Shown piece by piece: positions 1 through 13,928 of a stretch of 64,000 nucleotides of DNA. The stretch is from assembly GCF_000516985.1 (NCBI RefSeq), contig NW_006917091.1:3307022-3371021 (forward strand), read 5' to 3'. A model generated the notes under the pieces. It was given only the letters and a program-made list of their open reading frames with translations. It was not told where the DNA came from and ran no database searches. Source of the stretch: Pestalotiopsis fici W106-1. Taxonomy: Eukaryota > Ascomycota > Sordariomycetes > Amphisphaeriales > Sporocadaceae. How positions within the stretch are numbered: the first letter of the stretch is position 1; every line of letters begins with the position of its first letter. A program made the translations under genes and the position numbers.

Positions 1-2796
1 CATGCGGGTGTAGATGCCGTCGCACGGGGTGAGGGACATGGCCTCGGCGGGCACAAAGGAGCCGATCTGCGCCATGAGGACGAGTAGTGCCACGGCGCGG
101 ACGTATGACGACTTGCCGCCCATGTTGGGGCCGGTGATGAGCTGGGCCGGTGACACGGGGGAGTCTGATGAAGTCTGAGGAGCCGAGGAGAGCGTCGTGG
201 TGAAGGGGATGTACGACGTCATCAGAGTGTGCTCTGCAATAGGGTGCCGGCCAGAGGTGATGGTCACAGTCGGAGCAGAATCGGCTGGCAAGAAGACGGG
301 TTTGCTGTAGCCTGGCAGGGCGGCAACCTTGGAGAGCGAGAGCAGACAGTCGAGGGTAGCCAGGGCCGACACAGCATCACGCAGAGGTTGATAGTCGGAA
401 GCAATGGACGCAAGAAGTTCTGCAAAAGCCGCGTCACATGCAGCAGCAAGGGATTCCTTGTGTTGGTCGCGCTCGGTGATGAGTCGCACAACCTCTGGGG
501 TATGGAAGCGACTGAGCTTCTTGGTGCCAGAAATCTTGACCCACGATGCCGGCACATGCTTCAAGTCTGTATTTGAGACCTCGATGAGGTACTCGATTCC
601 TGCCACGGTGACATATGTGACTGGAGTTTTCTTGTTGAGCTTTTGTGCGGCGACTTTGCGATGAGCATCGAGTTCTTGCTCAACAGAGGCAATGCCAAGT
701 TTGTGGTCGGTAATATCCTCTGTTTCCTCATTTTCACGAAAGAATGCATACTTGTCGTCCTTTCGGGCCGCCTCGGCATTGATCCGTTCCAGGTACGAAA
801 GCACCATGGGCAGAATCTGCGGCAAAGAGAGGACAGCGCCGCTGATTGCCGACGAATCAAAGCCGCTGTCTGCTGCCGATTTGACTCGAGAAAACTCGGT
901 CGAAATCTTTTGGAGTGCTTGAAGGGAAGCGAGAAGTTCGGGCCGAGAACACTTGCCATAGTATATCCTGATGAGGCTCCTCTCCAGGTCAGTCTTGGTG
1001 TTTATCAAGAGGTTCTCGAGCTGGTCCACACTAGGCGTCGACGCCTTTGCCAAAAGTTCTTCTACTGCAGCAACGCGCTCTTCCAACCGTGCTTGGTCCA
1101 GCAGTGGGCGGCCTATCCACTTTCGAAGCAGACGTTGCCCGAACCGTGTCTGGGTCTTGTCGAGTGCCCAGAACAGACTGCCTTTCTCTACATGGTCGGT
1201 CTGGTTCCGGTAAACCTCGAGACTCTCCAATGTGGTACCGTTGACCAACATGTGCGAGCGAGCGCTGAATGATGTAAAGTATTTCGTCAAGTCAAAGATA
1301 TGTTCGAGACCGTAATCCTTCAGGTGATTAATCATGGACGATAGACAGATAGTCACAGGTTCTGGCAGTTTGAGCACCTTGTCCAGCAAAGCGCTTGCAT
1401 GCTCATTACCTGCGGCGTTCTCCTTTAGTTTCCCGGCATAAAATTGTGTGACATGGGAATATGCTTCGGCAGCAATGGTCTTGGACTTGGAGATCCGTTC
1501 CACCCGACTTCTGTCGCCAAAGACATTGGTGCTACTCCCGGAGAGATGCTGGACTAGCTTGTCGGTAGCTTTTGTGAGTTCGCCAACAATGAGAAACTCG
1601 CATGGGGAGATGTGGAGTAGTCTTGTTTCAATCTCGTTCCTCATGAATCCATCCTCAAAGTTGTCGTATATGATATCGCCCGTAGCTGGTTGCACTGCAA
1701 TGATGCCAACATCAACCTTTTCATCTGTACCCCAGCCCTTTGCTTTCGACTCTGTGATGCAGAGTAGGTAACCAGCTGCCGGTGCTCCCGAGTCTGATTG
1801 CTGTTCTAGCTCGCCGATCTCGTCCACATAAGTGCCCTTGGTGTAGACGTTGGTGAGTTTTCTGACGAATGGAGCGTTTCGGTTGTCGCCTGCCTTCTTC
1901 AGAGCAGCCGTTTCAATCTGCCTCACCACACCAACCTTGTGGCCGGCAGCAACCAGCCGCTTCACATGGACGGGCAATCTGTGGACCGGTATGCTGGCCG
2001 ATGCAAAACGATCAAGATGAGCCTCAGAGGGATGTTCATCGTAGCGGAACTTGCCCGGTATGCACACAATGCTCAGCTCCTTGGCAGCTATCCGGGCGTC
2101 TTCGCCAAAGAATCTGAATTTGTATCCTACTTCCATCACCAGCAGAGTGTCCATGTTCTTCCTCTTGATGTCTAGGAATTGTATCTCCATTGGGGTAAGC
2201 TTTCCGGTCTTGGCGCCCTTCTTCTTGCCTTTCGGGGGCGGTGGTGGCTCGTCGTCTTCAACATCATCGGCGTCTTCGCCTTCGCCTCCTTGCGTTTCGT
2301 CCTCGGCCGAAAAGTTACGGCGCCGAAGCTGTGCCATGCTATCGGGCTTGCCTAGCTTCTTGACAAACTTTTGATGGAGGTCGGCTTTCCTTCGCTTCTC
2401 GACAGCATCTTCGTTCTCGGCAACTGCTTCCAGCGCAGCGCCGTCTTGGCTCGAGCCGTTGTATAGATACCGCTGCGTCCGCGCAATGGGCCCGGCATCC
2501 GTCTTGGTCACCACTGGTGACTTTTGAGGTGACTTTGAAAAGAAGGCGCTTTTGTCATTATCTTCGTCATTCTTGGAACGCTTCGTCGGGGTCTCATTTC
2601 CGTCGTCGGTATTTCGCTGTAGTGGTCGTTTCTTGGATCCCGTAGGCGTTTCCTTGTCTTTGTTTTCGTTTCCGTCACTGGCCGGCGAGCTCTGGCTCAG
2701 TGTTCGTTGGACGTGTGCATTCAAACCATTGACGCTCTTGGGAGTAAAGAAGCTAGTCAATGACTGCTGCTTCTTTTCCTTTGACGCACCAGCCAT
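1..2796 (-). CDS. MSH3: DNA mismatch repair protein MSH3 (5' part, runs off the window)
   Basis: The minus strand is open in one phase from the ATG at 2796 to base 1 (932 codons, no stop), so the C-terminus lies outside. In eukaryotes Msh3 pairs with Msh2 (MutS-beta) to bind insertion/deletion loops in the nucleus. Residues 10-17 (QQSLTSFF) form a PIP box for PCNA binding, followed by a charged, disordered N-terminus. The mismatch-binding domain contains [12 protein letters not shown], and the phrase around it ([11 protein letters not shown]) matches MSH3 rather than MSH6. The MutS core follows, and near the left edge is the Walker A segment [18 protein letters not shown]. The upstream in-frame stop lies before any other ATG, which fixes the start. 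No intron is needed. Missing: the Walker B, signature and C-terminal dimerisation regions. The promoter faces the 2.8-4.3 kb spacer. Confidence 0.93.
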   Translation of the reverse strand, partial: MAGASKEKKQQSLTSFFTPKSVNGLNAHVQRTLSQSSPASDGNENKDKETPTGSKKRPLQRNTDDGNETPTKRSKNDEDNDKSAFFSKSPQKSPVVTKTDAGPIARTQRYLYNGSSQDGAALEAVAENEDAVEKRRKADLHQKFVKKLGKPDSMAQLRRRNFSAEDETQGGEGEDADDVEDDEPPPPPKGKKKGAKTGKLTPMEIQFLDIKRKNMDTLLVMEVGYKFRFFGEDARIAAKELSIVCIPGKFRYDEHPSEAHLDRFASASIPVHRLPVHVKRLVAAGHKVGVVRQIETAALKKAGDNRNAPFVRKLTNVYTKGTYVDEIGELEQQSDSGAPAAGYLLCITESKAKGWGTDEKVDVGIIAVQPATGDIIYDNFEDGFMRNEIETRLLHISPCEFLIVGELTKATDKLVQHLSGSSTNVFGDRSRVERISKSKTIAAEAYSHVTQFYAGKLKENAAGNEHASALLDKVLKLPEPVTICLSSMINHLKDYGLEHIFDLTKYFTSFSARSHMLVNGTTLESLEVYRNQTDHVEKGSLFWALDKTQTRFGQRLLRKWIGRPLLDQARLEERVAAVEELLAKASTPSVDQLENLLINTKTDLERSLIRIYYGKCSRPELLASLQALQKISTEFSRVKSAADSGFDSSAISGAVLSLPQILPMVLSYLERINAEAARKDDKYAFFRENEETEDITDHKLGIASVEQELDAHRKVAAQKLNKKTPVTYVTVAGIEYLIEVSNTDLKHVPASWVKISGTKKLSRFHTPEVVRLITERDQHKESLAAACDAAFAELLASIASDYQPLRDAVSALATLDCLLSLSKVAALPGYSKPVFLPADSAPTVTITSGRHPIAEHTLMTSYIPFTTTLSSAPQTSSDSPVSPAQLITGPNMGGKSSYVRAVALLVLMAQIGSFVPAEAMSLTPCDGIYTRM

Positions 2797-4327
2797 GGCA
2801 GATGACGGCTTGAGGGTCTGCTGAGACAACAGTGGTGGAATGTTCTGCTTGAATGCTCTCCTAGATTGGTTTCGTCATAAGTATCGTGACTTTTTGGAGA
2901 GAGCTCGGGCGGCGCGTCTGGGGCACTCATAGACGCGTTAATGGGCACTAGACCCTGATTGGTCTGTGCTGAAAGCCCCTAAAGTCGGCAGACAGGGGGA
3001 CGGTTACTGGGGTCGCTCCAAGCAGTTGAGCCGCTGATGAGTCGCTTCAGCGTGATACGTACCTAAGATACAGTGTACACTAGGTATACTGGCATGACGA
3101 TATTGACATTATCTACATTGCAATATCTACTATGTAGCCCCATCAATGACACATGCAACATCAAGTTCTCTCATCTGATGCTTTAATTACAAGTTGATTC
3201 AATATTCCCCTCGCTGATGAGAAGGCCACAACTTTCAAGGTCTTATCACTCTACCCTGTACGCGTCCTACGTGTCAACCTGGTGCAGCCTGCTCATTGGT
3301 AGCTTTATGAAAAGAAGCAAGTTCACAGCTTCACCATCGCGTACGGAGAGTCAATTCCGTAAGCCGTCGAGGCCTGTTATGGTCTCGGACAGATGGCCTT
3401 GTGGGACTTGATGGGTCCTTTGAGCTCAAGACTGATTATCGCCAAGTTGATGGCATCATGGCACCATAAAGTATTGCCAAGAAGCTCATGTCCCGTTTTG
3501 CTCTTGCCTCGATGATATCTTTCCTCGAGTCACGAACAACTATGGGATGATTCGTATACCAAGTCGTATCGCTTCGTCTCACAATTACCATATCGTTCCA
3601 TCCGGCTCGACGAATCGGTACTCATGAGTGGCGATTCTATTTTTGGTTGTCAGTTTGTCTGGATGATATTCACTTCTGCTTGCCACCGGTCACGGGAAGT
3701 CCGAGAACATGCTATGCTATCCGCTTGTCCGACCCAAATCAAAACATTTAGCAGTGACGTGAGGATACGGGCAGAATGACAAACTCCTGCGGTAGAGGAG
3801 CCGAGGCGACTGACTTTAACATCATACCCCAGCTTGTCAGAAGCCAAGCCCACGTTTAGATCAGCCGGAATGCAGTAGTCAAATCGTCAATGAAGCTATC
3901 ATGGGTCATGCTTGCGATGCTACCGCCTTCGGAGCCAACCCATCACCAACCGGTACACGAAAAAGTACGCCCAGCTCATTTTAACCGCCGGCTAATTGAA
4001 TAGTCTCCCGTGCCGTCACCATAGATCGCCGCGTCTTCCAGATCCGGTAAGTTTTACCCCACAAAATCACTATATCCTTCACGAGCAATTGGGGATTGGC
4101 CGCTGTTGGATATGCGCTATAGCCACAGAACCTGGTTATACTCCTGCACCTTACCGCAGTTTGATATTGACATGCAAACAATAAGTGAGCCGATTGAGTA
4201 TGAGGCAACTTCTCTGGGCAGGGGTCGTTGATGTTGCATATAACTACGTTGGTGTTCTCAGCACATCGATCATCTCGAAATCTGTGTGCATCACTACCTA
4301 CATTCCTACAACTCGTTCACGACCATC
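2797..4327. other. intergenic spacer, MSH3 / xylanase divergent promoters
   Basis: This 1.5-kb spacer holds only short unrelated ORFs (under 80 codons) with no recognisable protein or splice structure. It must carry both promoters because the flanking genes diverge. On the xylanase side there is a GGCTAA motif near 3990, a CCCCAC (reverse GTGGGG, a CreA-like core) near 4057 and a TATAA-like stretch near 4238. Confidence 0.6.
3990..3995 (+). promoter_or_regulatory. candidate XlnR/Xyr1 site (GGCTAA) upstream of xylanase
   Basis: GGCTAA is the core bound by the XlnR/Xyr1 activators of xylanase genes. It sits about 335 bp before the xylanase ATG. A single hexamer is weak evidence; its position before a GH11 gene is the only support. 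Confidence 0.3.
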
Positions 4328-5159
<832 letters not shown>

Positions 5160-6388
5160 GCGGGCTGCTCGTCGTGTGATGGAGGTTTTCAATTCCCAGT
5201 GAAGCTGACGAGCAAGTCTCTCGAAGCTCAACTCACGTTTCCGCGACTCCACTTCAATCACGTCGCGAACAAGTTCATAGTTCAAAGTACTATTGACTCA
5301 ATATCATTTCAATAAATTCAGCCATGACCCTTGGTTGCCTGCCTTGCTCAAAACCACATCCGAGAATGCGGGACATGTGATAGAAACTCATACTTGGACA
5401 TATTGAGGATGGAGTTCATGGATTTTGCTTGCTACCAGAGGTCGATCTGCATTTTAGGCCGAATAATCCGACTGGGTGGCCACGTAATACCATCAAGGAA
5501 TGGTTCAGCCTCATGACGTTTAAACGCCAACTGTACAACCAAGATCCGAGTACAAACATTGATAGAAGGAAATTGTCCGAGACCGTTCAGCCGCCATGCT
5601 TGGGAGTTGGTAGTTAAAATTGGATCTCACTCAAACAAAATACTCAGTGGTGAACTATGGCTTGTGCAGATTTGCTTTGGTTACAGTGATGATCTGGATG
5701 ATGAATGGCAACACTTTATTTCCATCACGAATCTGAGAAAATATAATTCAAGGAGATCAATATACACAACCACAGTCGTCGATTTGTGTTTTGCGATTAA
5801 GAGTCAACTAACCTAGAGTACTTGCAGAATGTTGCTGCTTGTCATTTCAATTATTCAGCGATCAAAGTCGCTTTTCAATCTCGCTACTCCGATCATATAT
5901 TGGTGCAACAGGACTTAAGACAGACGTGCTCGCCCTCAAAGATGGTTTGGACAATTATCGTTATGCGCACCGCTTAACCGGGTCCAGTATTGTCGCACAT
6001 GGATTCAGCCACAAGCTTCTCTTGGTATCGTGGTTGTTAATATCTTGGTGCTAAAATGAGGTTTATTGAAATTATGCTGCAAGGGTACATTGATTGTTCC
6101 CACGAAGACCAATTGAGACGTCGAAGCGGAATATGATCACATGCAACGTTTTTCCCTCTCGAATTTATGAATACTTTTTTGATTATGTGATATTCAACAC
6201 CTAAGACGTATTTCAAAATCACATATAAAGCACAATAGCATCAACTAAAGAAAAGTTAATGTGCTCAGACATAACAAATCGTATGAATATCGATCCCATC
6301 TCCTTCTTTACCAGCCAGCAACCGTCTGAATAAGACAAAGAGAGTATTGATTAAGAACTCAATTATATTTTCAAGACAGACCAGTATC
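5160..6388. other. intergenic spacer
   Basis: About 1.2 kb of rather AT-rich sequence between the xylanase stop and the protease start. Short ORFs have no recognisable content. It should hold the xylanase terminator and the protease promoter, including the TATAAA at 6224. Confidence 0.6.
6224..6229 (+). promoter_or_regulatory. candidate TATA box of the subtilase gene
   Basis: TATAAA in CATATAAAGC, 160 bp before the ATG of the protease, a plausible distance for a fungal promoter with a 5' leader. Confidence 0.3.
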
Positions 6389-7937
6389 ATGAAATTTCCA
6401 ACCATACCTCTAACTGCCGCGCTGACGTTGGTTTCCGCAAAGGCGCCGCTCCACGCCCGCGACGACGGTACAGACATTCCAAACAACTATGTCGTGACGC
6501 TCAAGCAATCCCTCGACACTACAAAAGTCAACAAGTTCTACAAATCCCTCAGAGCCACGAGCTTTGGAAAGCCTCCGGGCACTGGTTATCGCGGCATCAT
6601 CAATTCGTTTGACAATGTCGAGTACAGCGCCGTTCATATCGAATGTGATGACAAGGTCATTGATGCTATTCGAAACAACCCGTCCGTACGTGTAACCATT
6701 ACTCAACACTGGAAGAAACAACGAAGGAACAGCTACTTAATTTGAATATAGGTGGAATCTGTTTACCAGGATGGATACGTGTATGGTCAGCGTGTCATCC
6801 CAGCGCCAGAAGTCGAACCCAGGGATGACCAGATCCAGACTACACCACCATGGGGACTAAGCCGGATATCGCATCGTGAAGCCGGGACGACAAACTATAT
6901 CAGTCAAAAGAGTTTGCGCACATATCTCTACTGCCTTGACACTGGTGTCCGGATCACGCACAAGGAGTTTGGAGGTCGTGCGATTTGGGGAGCCAATTTT
7001 ATCGACAACTCACCGGTATAAAGTTCCTTGTTGAGCGCCAGAGCCCCAAAATCCTTCTGGGCTTGACCAAGCTCTTCGATTGTCCATCTACTAATGTCAC
7101 AATTCCAGAACACGGACGAGAATGGCCATGGAACGCACACTTGCGCTACAGCGGCAGGTAATACAGTCGGCGTAGACAATACCACCACTCCCATCGCTGT
7201 CAAATGTCTCGACAAGAATTCTAGTGGGACATGGTCTGGTATCCTGGCAGCCATCGACTGGGGTGAGCATGCTCTAATCAATTTTTTATGGACGACGTCG
7301 ACATGCTGACACGTATAAACAAAGCCGTCGGCGACGCCAAAGCCCGCAAGGCCATCACACGCTCCGTCATCAACATGTCGATAGGTGGAACAACATTTCA
7401 GCCCTTGGACGACCTCGTGAGCAACGCCACGGCCTCGGGCATGAGCATTATCGTCGCGGCCTCCAACTACGGCGCGGACGCATCGGGCTACTCTCCTGCC
7501 CGAGCGCCCGGCGCCATCACCGTGGCCGCCGTCGACCAGGGAGACGCCCGGCCGCCGTGGTCCAACTACGGAACCAATGTCGCCGTGTTTGCACCCGGGG
7601 TGGACATTTATAGTGCCTGGTTCACGGGCGATGGGGCTTATGCCACGGAAAGCGGGACTAGTATGGGTATGTTCCTTTCGTTGACTCCATCTCTGAATCT
7701 TCCTTCATCGGCCACGCCTGAGGCTTGGGTATGCTAAGATGTCTGGTCAATTTTATAGCTGCGCCGCATGTTGCCGGACTTGCCGTCTATCTTATGTCGC
7801 GCGAAGGAATAACGGGCCCTACCGCGGTCAGGCAGCGGCTGTTGAAGCTGGCCACGACTGGAAAGGTGAAGGATGGCGGCAATGGGAGCCCAAACGTGAT
7901 CGCTTTCAATGGAGGAGCCGACTCCTGGCAGTTTTAA
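6389..7937 (+). CDS. secreted subtilisin-like serine protease (S8, proteinase K / Pr1 type)
   Basis: Five exons (6389-6685, 6752-7015, 7109-7262, 7325-7666, 7759-7937) with introns of 62-93 bp give 411 residues, normal for the prepro-form. A signal peptide precedes an I9 inhibitor propeptide ([12 protein letters not shown]...). The catalytic triad is complete: D162 in CLDTGV, H194 in NGHGTHT, S351 in [12 protein letters not shown], with the oxyanion asparagine N286 in VAASNYG. The order and motifs place it with proteinase K-like fungal enzymes, which include cuticle-degrading Pr1 proteases. The last intron splits the alanine codon just after the active-site GTSM, a common position in this family. 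The start was chosen as the ATG opening the signal peptide; an in-frame ATG at 6347 lies in the leader. The enzyme is expected to be secreted and self-processed. Confidence 0.95.
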
Positions 7938-9930
7938 TCTTCAAGCGGCACATGAAAGTGCCGGCAGGGTGGAAGCGAGAAACTTGATCTTTTAATACTG
8001 TACAACGATCCATTGCATGGATTATATTTCTCTAATACACTAAAGACGTCATTTTGAGATATATTACACTGCTTGATCTTGCATGTGCCTTGGGAAACAT
8101 GTGGATGTCCACGTGGAAATGCCCCCCTACACAGTACTAGATAGGTACCCGACTTACATACGTTTTTGGCAAATATGACTTGCACAAGTCACAGCGGTGC
8201 AAAAAGCCAGTGCTTCAAGGGATCATTGCCCGGTGCCTGGCCAGGGTTTTTATCTTATTGGCACAGTTTTGGCAGACAATGTCACAAAGTCCCTCTTGCA
8301 CTTCTCGTTGACAGGGTGGATACATTATAGGCTAGATTAGCTAGCTGTACGATTGATTAGCTTGTCGGTTGGCTGAGTCTTGGTAGGGGTCTAGCGGGTC
8401 ACCAGCAGTCTAGGACTCTATTGTGTACAAGGGTGACAGATGTAGATGGTCAGCCACTTTGGGGTTTGCTGTAAGCTGTAGCAATCCAAGTCGCAAAGGA
8501 ATGTTTGGCACACCTTTGACGGCTTTTACAAGATGCGACGTTGCAATCAGATTTTTTCTTCTTTTACTTGTGAGCTTTACGTAAGGCAAAGCGACTTGAG
8601 ACGAAACCACTTCTAGATGAGGCTGAGATGATTATAGTTCGAGGCCTGTGATGTTATGCGTCCAGCGCTAGGAATGAAGTATATCACCACTAAGCCTGGG
8701 CCGCGCCAGCCCTAAATGACCCTTAAATCGCAACCAGCGCGTTTGAGTTCTGCGCTATTTCAAATGATTTGGTTCTGGGTTTTGAAGAAAAGCTTACAAG
8801 AGCAAAAAGCTTGCAAAAGTTCAATAATTTCAACGAATAATACGACTCCATCCTGTGTTTGCAAAGAGTTTTCATTGTATTCTGCAAACTTTGCTACTCA
8901 TTCCAGTGTCGCTGTGTTGTGTAAAGAAATAAATCTTTGCTGTCAAGGGGGATGCTAACCCCCAAGGTCGAGGCTACACAGGTAGACCCAGAGTCTGTGC
9001 AGCCCTGGTCGGAAGGATTAAATTGGCATATGAATCCTGGGGATTTGGCCGTGTGCCCATACGAAAATGGGGAACAAGACAAACTATTGGACGGCATCTT
9101 TGAGTTCTCAAGGTTCGTCCCATTGTCCAACTCGTTCATGGCTCGTGATCAGAGGCCACGAATACTACCAGAAAATAAGTATCGACCATCTTGGACGCTA
9201 CGGGCTGCCCACAAAGCTTCCTGCCCGCCGGTCATGAACTATGGTCGACGAAGAAGCAAAAAGTGGTTTCACCAAGTCCTTACATGTCTCTCCAGAGCAA
9301 AGAAAATCCATCTCCAAAGGGCTGCTATTAATAGGTGTCGATCGAATCTAGCTGCTTACTTTCTCTCCACAGTCTAGGTATGTTCCGTACAGACAAAGAT
9401 CGAGTCGCTCCACTCTTCGCCAGGCTCCCTGTCGCCGCTAACAGCGCCACTGGGAACTGGGCATCAGCCGTACGCTCCATACGGTGTCGACACCCGCATT
9501 CTCGACGGCCGTGATTCGCTTCACCTGCAGCCCAGTCGACTCTCATTCGTGCGCTCCAGGATTCGCCGATGATGCTCATCCGGTGCCAAGACTCTATTCG
9601 GCCAGCAAGGGGGGCTTGGATACACGGTCTTTGATCGCTTGTGCCCCCGGCGGACCGACACACACTTGCATGCCTTGCATGGACCCAACATCCCAATCCG
9701 CCCCCATCATGTACATCGTCCAGCCTTGCAAGTCTTGTCTGACCATTTTGCCAAGGGCCGAAATCAATCTAGCAAACATGATATCCTGCATCTTCCCGCC
9801 CGCTGCTGCTGACACCGGGCTCTCTCTACTTTGCTTTTCTCTACCCCGCGGCCTTTGTAATCGAGGTTGGAAGAAGAGACGGTCACAATATCATTATATC
9901 TCAGACCAGACCGAGTTGTACTAATTCATC
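7938..9930. other. intergenic spacer
   Basis: About 2 kb without a supportable gene. The longest frame (8937-9377, 146 codons) has no domain, signal peptide or splice context and looks fortuitous. No tandem repeat or RNA gene was seen. Confidence 0.55.
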
Positions 9931-11331
9931 ATGAAGTCGGTCTTGGTCGCTGCGGCCATATTGGCCACTGGATCATTCGGTCAATCTGCGTCTAGTACGA
10001 CGGCGGCAGCCTCCGCTTCGTCTGCTACGACACCTACCACCACCGCAGCTGAGCTCAGTGCTACCGAGTCATCATCCACAAGGACACCGACAACAACGAC
10101 AGTAAGCGTCGGTTTGAACCACGACTTCAACCCAGACTCTATCATTGCAGAACCGGGTGATGTTATCAGTATGTGATGGCCAAGTGACTGCCTCTGGATC
10201 GTCCAAGTTGCTGACCAGTCTTTAGAGTTCATATTTTATCCCACAAATCACTCGGTAGTGAGAGCGGCTTATGAAAATCCATGCAGTAAGTCGCGCAGCA
10301 AAATCATGAACGGTGACTTGTCGACAAAGTCTTGCATCATACTAAAACAAGATCACAATAGTTCCCTATAATTATGTCAATCCAGGTGGCGACACTTTTT
10401 TCAGTGGGCCCAAGATCTCGTCAACAGGCGACGAGCAGCCCGTATGGCTCTTGACAGTAAATAATACAGACCCGATCTTCTTCTACTGGTATGTCGACCT
10501 TGGATTCTGGATAGACAGGTTGATACTGACTTGGAAAAAAGCTCGGCACCAGGCAGTTGCATTAGCTCACATATGGTTGGCGCAATCAACCCCGTGAGTA
10601 GTTGAACCCTGCCTCTTCTGCACACTATTGGTTCAATTCTCCTAACTGTCGTTACAGAATGACACATATACCCTCGCTGCCCAGAAGGCCGCGCTTGCCG
10701 ATGTGAAATATCAATTGTCCCCCGGAGAGTCGATCCCAAGCGAATACGGAACGACGACCGGCACAGGTTTAGGTTCGACATCAACTCCATCGAGCTCCAG
10801 CAGCGAACAACATGGTAGTTCACTGTCTGCTGGCGCCATCGCTGGTATCGCCATTGGAGGAGCGGTAGTGCTCATTGGCGCAGTCGCTCTCATATGGTTC
10901 TGCGGTCGCAAGGGAGGAATCGAAAAGGGATATCGCAAGAGCACCGTGGCCAACCCACCGTCGGCGTCCATGATCGAGTCCAACTACAACGGACACCCCA
11001 AGAGCCCGCCGCCGCCAATGTACAGAGATTCCTCACATTACGCCCAGTCTGAGGCTCCTTACCGAAGCATGAGCCCAGCTCAGTGGTCGCAAACCGGCAG
11101 CCCGCACATGTCGTACGCCGGATACCCCAGTCCAGGATTGACCAGTCAGTGGTCGGATGTCCATGGTCAAAGGTGAGCCACTTGCTGAATAATCTACCTG
11201 ATTGAAGAAACGCGTGTCTAATATGCAGCAACAGCGAAGCACCAAAGTCGACATCCCCGGGACCGGTGGAGCTCATGGGAAACACTCACCACCCAGACTC
11301 AGCTGCCGGGCGTCACGAATTCCCGGCCTGA
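9931..11331 (+). CDS. cupredoxin-domain, Ser/Thr-rich single-pass membrane protein
   Basis: Six exons: 9931-10168, 10226-10285, 10362-10488, 10542-10593, 10658-11172 and 11229-11331, with introns of 53-76 bp, give 364 residues. Order: signal peptide (1 to about 18), Ser/Thr-rich stretch, cupredoxin fold, Ser-rich linker, transmembrane helix (about 218-240, GAIAGIAIGGAVVLIGAVAL) and a Pro/Ser/Tyr-rich cytosolic tail. The copper-site pattern of fungal cupredoxins is recognisable: NHSV, then FYCSAPGSC, then SHMVGAINP. The usual PGHC histidine is replaced by serine, so type 1 copper binding is uncertain. Reading through 11173 gives an early stop at 11176; splicing the GTGAGC...CAG intron adds a tail with PVELMG, a phrase common in such fungal tails, so the longer form is preferred. 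Likely cell-surface; function unknown. Short introns crowd the cupredoxin part. Confidence 0.85.
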
Positions 11332-12370
11332 TTTCAGAAGTAAAAGATAGGATAATGACTAATTCGAAAGGTTGGAAAAATACACATGGAGGATTCTCTC
11401 TGCATATATTCTAGGGTGCTTGGCCATCATACGTGATTGCAAGTGGTGTGCCGTCCGGCTTAATGTCTGAGCCAAGAGTGAGCCAATTTTGGACCGCTTC
11501 GAATATTTCAGCTTCGTATCATTCTCAGTCGGCTGTCGATCGTCCATCCGGCTGGGTTAAAGCGTGTCTCCTACGATACCAGCTCCATTTTGAGTCGGCA
11601 ATTGGTTGGAGAGCAAGGAAAGCCGGCATTAAGCGGATAGAGAAGGAAAAGTGTTCATTAGAAACACAAGGTCGAGGTTTACTTCAAATATAACAACTTT
11701 TTGTTTGTCATTTCCATGCTTGCCAAGACCCCCAAGATGGAAAGTCTGGACCCGCTTTGGGGGTTATACTCAGTAACCATCCCGGGAAGGTGGTTGGCGA
11801 TCACCTCATTGGGGGTAACTTTGTCATGATAGTGGGCAAGGATCTCGAGTGGTTTCCTGGCGACTCGAAATTCTCCAAGGTCATGAGTGTCCATATATAC
11901 CCGCTGTCTGTTTCCAGAAAATGCCAATGCGACGCGCGCAAACTTAATTCGGGCCAAGAAGAATTTACGTGCCTAGGTCCCAGTTTGTCGCCTCGGGTTG
12001 ATTTCCCCACAGAGTAGGTGGAACAAGCTATAAGTGCCGGAGTATTGACCTACCCAGGACGGCAAAGCAACGATTGTATATCCGTCGCTCAAGATCGAGC
12101 AAATCCTCGGTTGACTTTTGAAAAATCTGATGTGCTCAGATGTACACTCGCAAATCTCAATGACGTGATGCCCAGCAAGCGGATACTCATTTCCTGCCGA
12201 TCAAATTCTAGATCAATTCGGAATCAGTCCTTGAAAATGTGAAAACGTTTTGCCTGCCTAGATGAAACCAATATCTTTCATCGGACGACTTATACTTCTG
12301 ACCAGGGCCGTTGGGCGCTCTTTGAGATTCGTCTTCTAGAACTTTTCTAGAACACCACAACAGCTAGACA
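11332..12370. other. intergenic spacer
   Basis: About 1 kb between the cupredoxin and esterase genes. Only small ORFs of no recognisable content were seen. It presumably holds the esterase promoter; no clear motif stands out. Confidence 0.55.
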
Positions 12371-13928
12371 ATGTGGCTTGCTGTTGCTCTCTTTTTGGAA
12401 CTGGCGTTGGCCGGTTTGATACCACAACCCCACGAGAGACGTCAAGGGACTGACTGCGCATCGCTCGTTGCTCCATCCGTTGATGGTGCTGTAATTACGT
12501 CCATTACTACTGAACAGAACAACGGCATCTGCGAGGTATACACATACCTCACTCATACAGGCTCGAGCGACAATGTTTCGGTAATCACTTTTCTGCCAAT
12601 TAGCAACTGGAACGGACGATATCAAGGCACTGGTGGCAGCGGCTTTTCGACTGGCGGATCGACAGATCAACTCAGCGGTCCTGCGCAATCAGGATGGGCG
12701 GTCGGAACCACTGACGGAGGGCTTCCGCACGACTCAAACTCGACCAACTTTGCCTTTAACCCGCAACTCAAGAAGAACTTTGCTTACCTCTCTATTCACG
12801 ACATGACTGTCATTGGCAAGGCCGTGGCCGAACAATTCTACGGTGTACCCGTTGCCTATTCCTACTGGAACGGATGCTCCACGGCCGGCGGGCAGGGCTA
12901 CATTGAGGCGCAGCGGTACCCGGCCGACTACAACGGCATCTTTGCTGGATCGCCTCCGCTGGACTACTCGCACTTTCAAGTGTCGCAACTATGGCCGTGG
13001 GTGGTACAGAATGCCGAGGGACAGTTTGTGCCGACGTGCGTGTTCGACACGTTGACCGAGGGGGCGATTGAGCTCTGCGACATTGACGACGGGGGCTTGG
13101 ACGGCATCCTTTCGGACCCGCCGGCGTGTCAGGCCAATGCTACCGTTTGGGTCGGCTACCCAGCTGTCGCCTGCGATGACGGCGGCGCCACGGTCATTAC
13201 GGAGGAGCATGCCAAGATCTGGAACAAGATTGCGTATGGTCCCGTCGACACGAATGGCAACTGGCTTTATTCGGGTATCGCCAAGGGAGCTTCTTGTAAG
13301 TATATGATGGGATATCGAACCGTGTCTGATATGGATACGGAAACCTGCGTTGAATAAGCTTGTGAATACTGATACCTCGCATTCAGATAACGGACAGACG
13401 GGGTCAACACCAGAACAAGACGCCTCAGGTTTCATCAGGGCGTGGGTACTCAACGACACCAACTTTGATCTGAGCACCATCAACTATAGCACGTTCCCGG
13501 GCATCTTTAACCTGGCATACCAAGAGCAGAATGACCTGGTCGGCGCCAACAACCACGACTTGCGCGCCTTCCAGCAAGCCGGAGGCAAGCTGCTCTCGTG
13601 GCACGGCTGGGCCGACTCCAACGTCTACGCCAACGGCACGGCCGACTATTGGAGGCGGGTCCAGGACTTTATGGGCTCGGGCGTCGACGTGCACGATTTC
13701 TACCGACTGTTCCTGGCACCCGGCGTCGGACACTGTGGGGGAGGTTATGGCGCGGAGCCTGTCGATGCTTTTGATGTGCTTGTCGGATGGGTTGAGAATG
13801 GGACGGTGCCCGAAACGTTATCCGCCAGCGGCAATGGTCTCACGCGTAACCTATGTTCATACCCAGGAGAACTGCACTATACCGGCACGGGAGATGTTAA
13901 TGCGGCGGAGAGCTGGACGTGTATCTAA
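12371..13928 (+). CDS. secreted tannase / feruloyl esterase family protein (PF07519)
   Basis: Two exons, 12371-13295 and 13387-13928, joined by a 91-bp GTAAGT...CAG intron that splits a tyrosine codon, give 488 residues. The family hydrolyses ester bonds in tannins or feruloylated plant cell-wall polymers outside the cell. A signal peptide (about 1-15) is followed by a short basic propeptide (HERR). The alpha/beta-hydrolase catalytic set with the family's CS-D-HC arrangement is complete: C169-S170 in WNGCSTAGGQG, D385 in HGWADSNV, H424-C425 in GVGHCGGG. Several Asn-X-Ser/Thr sites suggest glycosylation. I cannot say whether the substrate is a tannin or a feruloyl ester; the nearby xylanase makes a plant cell-wall ester plausible by inference only. 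Confidence 0.93.

Noticed and set aside
8937..9377. 146-codon plus-strand ORF between the protease and cupredoxin genes
   Set aside because: No recognisable content and no supporting promoter or splice features.
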